This document shows positions 50,968 through 55,663 of a DNA stretch of 55,663 nt, one piece after another (position 1 is the stretch's first letter; each line of letters opens with the position of its first letter). A model generated the notes under the pieces. It made no database searches, was not told where the DNA came from, and saw only the letters and a program-made list of their open reading frames with translations. Origin of the DNA: an uncultured Eubacteriales bacterium (GTDB lineage: Bacteria > Bacillota > Clostridia > Saccharofermentanales > Saccharofermentanaceae); assembly GCA_900314745.1 (NCBI GenBank), contig OMWK01000014.1, forward strand, positions 1 through 55,663. The letters are read 5' to 3'. A program made the position numbers and the translations under genes.

Positions 50968-52174
50968 AGCCCATGAGATTCCTAACCTTGGATAATTTCT
51001 CGAGGAAGAAATCAACTTCCTCATCAGTATTATACAGATAAAGGCTCAATCTAGCAGTAGAACCGACTCCCATAAATTGCATAAGAGGTTGTGCACAGTG
51101 GTGACCAGCCCTGATACAGATACCGTCATCATTAAGTACCGATGCCAGATCATGAGGATGAACCCCCTCAAGGTTAAATGTCACGATGCCGCAGTGTTCC
51201 TCGGGATCGGGAGAGCCGTAGACCGTAACATAAGGATTCTTTGAAAGACCTTCCATTACTCTTGCAGTCAGCTGCTTCTCGTGATTCTCGATATAATCAA
51301 ATCCGATCTCATTAATATACCCGATTGCAGTGTTAAGTGCATATGCGTCAGCCGCATTAACGGTACCTGCCTCGAACTTGTGAGGGATCTCGGCAAATGT
51401 CGCATCGGTCCTTGTAACATACTCGATCATCTCCCCGCCCATAAGGAACGGAGGCATCTTATCAAGGAGATCTAGCTTGCCGTAAAGACAGCCGATACCC
51501 ATGGGCCCGAGCATCTTATGGCCCGAAAAAGCGTAGAGATCGACATCAAGCTCTCTGACATCGACCTTCATATGGGGGGCAGCCTGAGCGCCGTCGACTA
51601 CAACAACGGCTCCGACTTTATGTGCAGCCTCAACGATCTCTTTGATGGGATTGGTCCTGCCCCAGACATTGCTTACATGCCCGATAGAAACGATCTTTGT
51701 CTTTAAATCGATCTTGCTCTTGATCTCATCCAAAGAAAGAAGACCCGTCATGTCAGGTTCCATAAATACGAGATTCGCCTTCTTCTGCTTTGCTACTCTC
51801 TGCCATGGCAAAAGATTGCTGTGGTGTTCTGATACGCTGATCACGATATTATCGCCTTCGTTAATCAGAAGCTCACCCAGGGAATATGCCGCGAGATTGA
51901 TGGACTCTGTCGTATTTCTGGTGAATATGATCTCTCTTGCACACTTGGCATTGATAAATGCGGCACAGGCGGCCCTAGCCTTACCGTACATCTCCGTGGC
52001 GAGGGAGCTCAGATCATAAAGACCTCTTAAGGGGTTGGCATTATAGTTGTCATAGAACTCCTTGATCGCCGCTGTAACGGCAGCAGGTCTTTGTGTTGTG
52101 GCAGCATTATCAAAATATACTGTCTTCTCATTTATTAAGGGAAAATCAGCACGGATCTCATTTACGTTCTTCAT
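50957..52174 (-). CDS. sufS: Cysteine desulfurase
   Basis: A 405-residue class-II cysteine desulfurase that takes sulfur from L-cysteine. VYFDNAATTQRP is the N-terminal motif, VDGAQAAPHMKVD holds the Asp that contacts PLP, FSGHKMLGPMGIG the PLP lysine, and RAGHHCAQPLM the persulfide-forming Cys. It overlaps sufD by four bases. Confidence 0.96.
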   Translation of the reverse strand: MKNVNEIRADFPLINEKTVYFDNAATTQRPAAVTAAIKEFYDNYNANPLRGLYDLSSLATEMYGKARAACAAFINAKCAREIIFTRNTTESINLAAYSLGELLINEGDNIVISVSEHHSNLLPWQRVAKQKKANLVFMEPDMTGLLSLDEIKSKIDLKTKIVSIGHVSNVWGRTNPIKEIVEAAHKVGAVVVVDGAQAAPHMKVDVRELDVDLYAFSGHKMLGPMGIGCLYGKLDLLDKMPPFLMGGEMIEYVTRTDATFAEIPHKFEAGTVNAADAYALNTAIGYINEIGFDYIENHEKQLTARVMEGLSKNPYVTVYGSPDPEEHCGIVTFNLEGVHPHDLASVLNDDGICIRAGHHCAQPLMQFMGVGSTARLSLYLYNTDEEVDFFLEKLSKVRNLMGYGS

Positions 52175-53244
52175 TCTTCATCTATACTCCAAAGATCAAG
52201 TTTATTCTTCAGATAATCAAGGATAATCTTTTTGATCTCTTCATCGGAGATCTTTGAAATTGTCGTATTAAGCCTTGAATTGATAAGCATATTCTCACAA
52301 GCTTCTCTCGAGAACCCCCTGGACATCAGGTAGAAGAGGACAACGTCAGGGATCTGTCCGACTGATGCGCCGTGTTCACCAACGACATCTTCCTCACCGC
52401 AGAGGATAATGGGGAGCGAGCGGGTTCCGACGCCGTCTGTCAAGAGCATGACATCCTCATACTCGGCACCGACTGCACCTGAGCAGCCGCTCTTGAAATC
52501 GAGCGTTCCCCTGAATGTCTTCATGGATTCATCCTTAAGGACACCGTTGAATCGCATGTCGCTTTCCGTCATCTTACCGTCATGTGAGGCAATATAGTTA
52601 AAGTCAAGAAGCTGGCTGCCTCTTAAATAGTAAGAACCGAGAACCTTAAATGATGAAGCTTCACCTGTGAGTTCACTGTTACAGCCCTGATATGCCTTCA
52701 AAGCACCGAGATCAGTCCTGAAGACCTCGAAAACAGCATTATCAGTTAATTCCGAACCCATATCATCGATAAAGATGAACTTATCGCCGAGAGTCTGGGA
52801 TTTGACCAAAGTGAGCTTTGCACCCTCTCCGAGGATATATTTTACGGATACAGCCGCAAAGCCTTCAGGAATATTAGAATCCGTATGCTCTATAACAGTC
52901 AGTTCACTTCCGGGAGCAAGCTTTACTACAGCCTTATAAACACCTGTAGCTGTGGCTTTGAGCCTGAGGACCAGAGGTTTTGAATAAGACTTGTCCTTTG
53001 CAGTCTCAAACAAAGGAATATCGCCCTTTACGTCTGAGATAAGTGCTGCAACGTCCTTTCCGCAGCCTGCCTTAACTTTGCTCCAGTCATGATCACCCTT
53101 TGAAACAAAGATACCTTCGGGTATATCTGCCTTTGAATCGAGAATCCCGAGTTCTCCGGTCTCAAGCTTTATATGATCATCATTTATCTTCATCCAGCTG
53201 AATGTCAGAGCCGGTGAAATATTAACTTTTAAATCCATATTCAT
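52171..53244 (-). CDS. sufD: SufD-type Fe-S scaffold subunit
   Basis: A 357-residue beta-helical SufBD-family protein. LDFKSGCSGAVGAEYEDVMLL and GEEDVVGEHGASVGQIPDVVLFYLMSRG carry the C-terminal conserved part; the N-terminal half is divergent, as usual for SufD. It forms the SufBC2D complex with SufB and SufC. It lies 13 bases after sufB and overlaps sufS by four. Confidence 0.92.
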   Translation of the reverse strand: MNMDLKVNISPALTFSWMKINDDHIKLETGELGILDSKADIPEGIFVSKGDHDWSKVKAGCGKDVAALISDVKGDIPLFETAKDKSYSKPLVLRLKATATGVYKAVVKLAPGSELTVIEHTDSNIPEGFAAVSVKYILGEGAKLTLVKSQTLGDKFIFIDDMGSELTDNAVFEVFRTDLGALKAYQGCNSELTGEASSFKVLGSYYLRGSQLLDFNYIASHDGKMTESDMRFNGVLKDESMKTFRGTLDFKSGCSGAVGAEYEDVMLLTDGVGTRSLPIILCGEEDVVGEHGASVGQIPDVVLFYLMSRGFSREACENMLINSRLNTTISKISDEEIKKIILDYLKNKLDLWSIDEE

Positions 53245-53257
53245 ATAATCATCTCCG

Positions 53258-54673
53258 TCAGGTCTTATGTCCGCTCATCTCAAGTTTGATCAGGTTATTC
53301 ATCTCGACCGCATATTCCAACGGAAGCTCCTTGGATACGGAATCGGCAAAACCCGAAACGATCAAAGCCTTGGCATCCTCTTCAGTCATTCCTCTGGACA
53401 TCAGATAGAATACGGCCTCATCACTGATCCTGCCGATCTTGGCCTCATGTCCTACATCAGCGTCATGTGCTCTTATATCCATTGCAGGAACCGTATCGGC
53501 TCTTGAAATGGAATCAAGCATCAGGGAATCACAGGATACGGAGCACTTGGACTCCTTAGCCTGCTTTGCGATCACAACAGAAGATCTGAATGTTCCGATA
53601 CCGCCGCTCTTTGAGATCGATTTTGATGTAATGACGGATGTCGTTCTCGGAGCCAGATGAACTACCTTGGCACCAGTATCAAGATTCTGGCCTTCACCGG
53701 AGAAAGTGATACCGGTATAAGTCATCTGGGCGCCTTCACCCTTAAGGATCGTCATAGGATAGAGATAAGATACATGAGATCCGAAAGAACCGGATACCCA
53801 TTCCATCTTACCGCCCTCATCAACGACAACTCTCTTGGTATTGAGGTTGAACATATTCTTGGACCAGTTCTCGATCGTTGAATAACGGAGTCTGGCATTC
53901 TTCTTAACAAAGAGTTCCACGCATCCGGCATGGAGATTAGCTACGTTATACTTAGGAGCAGAGCATCCTTCGATAAAGTGAACATCTGCTCCCTCCTCAA
54001 CGATGATCAACGTGTGCTCAAACTGTCCTGCACCTGCAGCATTGAGTCTGAAATAAGACTGCAGAGGGATATCGACCTTAACTCCCTTGGGGACATATAC
54101 GAAGGATCCGCCTGACCATACTGCACCGTGAAGGGCTGCAAACTTATGGTCTGTCGGGGGAACGAGAGTCATGAAGTAATCTTTTACGATATCCTCGTAA
54201 CCTGTCTTCATGGCAGTCTCAACGTCAGTATATATAACACCCTGCTTCTTAACTTCTTCCTTGAGGTTGTGGTAAACGATCTCAGAATCATACTGGGCAC
54301 CTACGCCTGCAAGTGACAGTCTCTCAGCCTGAGGGATACCGAGCCTCTCAAAAGTATTCTTGATATCTTCGGGAACATCTTCCCAGTTGTTCTTCATCTC
54401 CGACTTATGTCTTACATAGGAGGCGATCTGGTCCATATCGAGTTCGGAGATATCCGGACCCCAGACAGGCATCGGAGTCTCTTTATAGATCTTCAGACAC
54501 TTAAGACGGAAGTCGAGCATCCATTGAGGCTCTTCTTTCTCCTCAGAGATACGTCTTACGATTTCCTCGGTAATACCTTCTTTTTCACGGAAAAAATCAC
54601 CACGGCTCTCATCGTCCTTAAAGTCGTACAGTGTTCTGTCTATATCCTTTATGGAATTCTTATTATTGTTCAT
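53258..54673 (-). CDS. sufB: SufB Fe-S scaffold subunit
   Basis: A 471-residue scaffold on which clusters are built. QWMLDFRLKCLKIYKETPMP is the SufB N-terminal motif, GAVWSGGSFVYVPKGVKVD the start of the beta-helix, and FIEGCSAPKYN and ESKCSVSCDSL hold the cysteines. The ATG at 54673 overlaps the sufC stop by 11 bases; a TTG at 54688 would only add five codons. Translationally coupled to sufC. Confidence 0.96.
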   Translation of the reverse strand: MNNNKNSIKDIDRTLYDFKDDESRGDFFREKEGITEEIVRRISEEKEEPQWMLDFRLKCLKIYKETPMPVWGPDISELDMDQIASYVRHKSEMKNNWEDVPEDIKNTFERLGIPQAERLSLAGVGAQYDSEIVYHNLKEEVKKQGVIYTDVETAMKTGYEDIVKDYFMTLVPPTDHKFAALHGAVWSGGSFVYVPKGVKVDIPLQSYFRLNAAGAGQFEHTLIIVEEGADVHFIEGCSAPKYNVANLHAGCVELFVKKNARLRYSTIENWSKNMFNLNTKRVVVDEGGKMEWVSGSFGSHVSYLYPMTILKGEGAQMTYTGITFSGEGQNLDTGAKVVHLAPRTTSVITSKSISKSGGIGTFRSSVVIAKQAKESKCSVSCDSLMLDSISRADTVPAMDIRAHDADVGHEAKIGRISDEAVFYLMSRGMTEEDAKALIVSGFADSVSKELPLEYAVEMNNLIKLEMSGHKT

Positions 54674-55421
54674 TGGTATATCTTTCAAATCCGTTTCTGT
54701 TTATCTCTTCAACAAGGGATCCGTCTCCCTCGGCAACGATCTTTCCCTTGACCACAACATGAACCTTATCGACATGAAGGGCCTCAAGGATAGCTGCATT
54801 ATGCGTAATGATAAGGAGTGAACCGTCCTTATTCTTCTTATACTCACTGATACCGGCAGATACGGTCTTTACGGCATCTACATCAAGACCGGAGTCTGTC
54901 TCGTCAAGGATGGCAAGCTTGGGCTCGAGCATCAGGAGCTGAAGGATCTCGGCTTTCTTTCTTTCACCGCCGGAAAAACCTACATTGATATCCCTGTCGG
55001 CATATTCTTCGTCAAAAGAAAGCGTATCCATAACGCTCCGAAGCTTACGGTTGAACTCGGAAAATTTGATTCTCTCTCCCTTGATCTCCTGAAGAGCGTT
55101 TCTTAAGAACTGTCTGATAGTAAGTCCGGGAACCTCAACAGGGCTCTGGAATGTAAGGAAAATGCCTTTCTTGGCACGCTTATCGGCTGTAAGAGCTGTT
55201 ATGTCCTCCCCGTCGAAAATGATATTACCGGAAGAGATCTCATATAAAGGATTGCCCATTATCGTATAACCGAGCGTGGATTTACCTGCTCCGTTAGGGC
55301 CCATGATAACATGAGTCTCGCCTTTTCCGATTCTAAGATTGATATTATGAAGGATCTCGATACCGGCTTCGCCGACACCGGCAGTGAGATTCTTAAGAGT
55401 AAGTAAGTTTTCTGCAGACAT
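54663..55421 (-). CDS. sufC: SufC ATPase
   Basis: A 252-residue ABC-type ATPase that drives the SufBCD scaffold in the cytosol; it is not a transporter. Walker A is GPNGAGKST, the signature region FSGGERKKAEILQLLMLEPK, Walker B AILDETDSGLDVDAV, and the H loop LIITHNA. It is first in the sufCBDSU operon. The start follows AAAGAGGCATTTTT. Confidence 0.96.
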   Translation of the reverse strand: MSAENLLTLKNLTAGVGEAGIEILHNINLRIGKGETHVIMGPNGAGKSTLGYTIMGNPLYEISSGNIIFDGEDITALTADKRAKKGIFLTFQSPVEVPGLTIRQFLRNALQEIKGERIKFSEFNRKLRSVMDTLSFDEEYADRDINVGFSGGERKKAEILQLLMLEPKLAILDETDSGLDVDAVKTVSAGISEYKKNKDGSLLIITHNAAILEALHVDKVHVVVKGKIVAEGDGSLVEEINRNGFERYTNEQ

Positions 55422-55450
55422 AAAAATGCCTCTTTCTAATATATTTTAAA

Positions 55451-55509
55451 GGCTGAAGATTAGTCAGCCCATAAAATACTAAACCTATTTACCTATTATT
55501 TCAATAGGT
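55451..55509 (-). promoter_or_regulatory. suf promoter with palindrome and 5'-end hairpin
   Basis: Minus strand: -35 TTGAAA (55499-55504), 17-nt spacer, -10 TAGTAT (55476-55481). A perfect palindrome ACCTATT-gaaat-AATAGGT (55491-55509) covers the -35, so a repressor (perhaps an IscR/Rrf2-type Fe-S sensor, not seen here) could block entry. GGCTGA and TCAGCC (55451-55469) form a hairpin at the expected mRNA 5' end. Confidence 0.7.
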
Positions 55510-55654
55510 GAATGGCACTAAAAATGTCTGCGGTACGGTAGCATCTTTCAGCCCGACAAACTCGAAGTTATCTGACAGACTGCCATTCCTCTTTGGAAAG
55601 GCATGTTATGTGTTCCGTTCGGAGAACGCCCTCTATGGCACAGGGCACATTATA
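55510..55654 (-). other. Unidentified structured region upstream of suf
   Basis: A perfect minus-strand TATAAT lies at 55649-55654. Downstream are several helices: GTTC/GAAC (55612-55627), GCCTTTCC with GGAATGGC (55582-55602, one mismatch), and GAATGGCA with TGCCATTC (55581-55588 with 55510-55517), extended by GTCTG with CAGAC (55576-55580 with 55526-55530). The last two helices compete for the same bases. No protein longer than about 20 residues is convincing. The region is cut by the window end, and I cannot name an RNA family. Confidence 0.5.
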
Positions 55655-55663
55655 GGCCGTATG

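Noticed and set aside
55510..55654. 6S RNA, T-box or tmRNA at the window end
   Set aside because: No closing 5'/3' stem or central bubble as in 6S, no TGGNACCGCG as in T-boxes, and no tRNA-like end; left as unidentified structure.

Overview
The window reads as a chromosomal segment of an anaerobic Bacillota (Clostridia). The evidence is a tryptophan T-box leader, an OhrR-type MarR regulator, PadR/HAAS and LiaRS-like modules, a SUF operon of the sufCBDSU type, a FeoA-FeoB fusion and strong AGGAGG ribosome sites. I would guess a gut or rumen lineage near Lachnospiraceae or Saccharofermentans, with low certainty. I found no tRNA, rRNA or CRISPR array.

Layout: 1-127 is the 3' end of an IS3-family element. 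172-7206 (minus) holds a DUF1858 gene and a complete trpEGDCFBA operon behind a Trp-specific T-box. 7221-8276 is a gpx-ohrR peroxide operon. 8300-15500 mixes an SGNH hydrolase, an FMN-binding protein, an AT-rich nuclease-like gene, feoAB, a HAD phosphatase, a secreted DUF4214 protein and a decayed HAD relic. 15521-20017 encodes a 1498-residue DUF4011/SF1 helicase/nuclease/DUF3320 protein. 20021-28856 carries surface and envelope-related genes: a lipoprotein, PadR-HAAS-DUF4097, an SPFH protein and a small lipoprotein, plus a TrmH methyltransferase and a C_GCAxxG_C_C protein. 28872-33695 is an ABC exporter with its own two-component system. 33828-37458 holds CPBP, Crp and membrane genes.

37500-50500 is the accessory-looking part. 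It has two toxin-antitoxin pairs (ParE/Phd and VapBC), GNAT enzymes, a class-M sirtuin with a zinc-type macrodomain, a frameshifted mini-ferredoxin, deletion-scarred relics of Rrf2, NAD(P)-binding and MBL-fold genes, an MFS efflux pump behind a two-peptide attenuator, a deaminase, a PARG-type glycohydrolase, a P-loop kinase, a CPBP/XRE pair and a TetR-controlled esterase. 50545-55421 is the SUF Fe-S assembly operon, with a well-formed promoter/palindrome and an unexplained structured region upstream.

The most interesting signals are: (i) the leader of the MFS pump (44637-44756), with two tiny ORFs and three near-perfect, partly exclusive 10-bp pairings, one of which buries the pump's Shine-Dalgarno; (ii) an ADP-ribose group (sirtuin, macrodomain, nearby PARG, frameshifted Fe-S mini-gene) without the lipoyl-carrier genes usually linked to class-M sirtuins; (iii) an A9 slippage tract between the nuclease and DUF3320 domains of the giant helicase; (iv) a HAD-gene relic that now supplies the likely -10 box of that helicase; (v) several genes whose start codon sits 5-9 nt behind a -10 box, suggesting leaderless mRNAs; (vi) a switch-like structured region ahead of suf.
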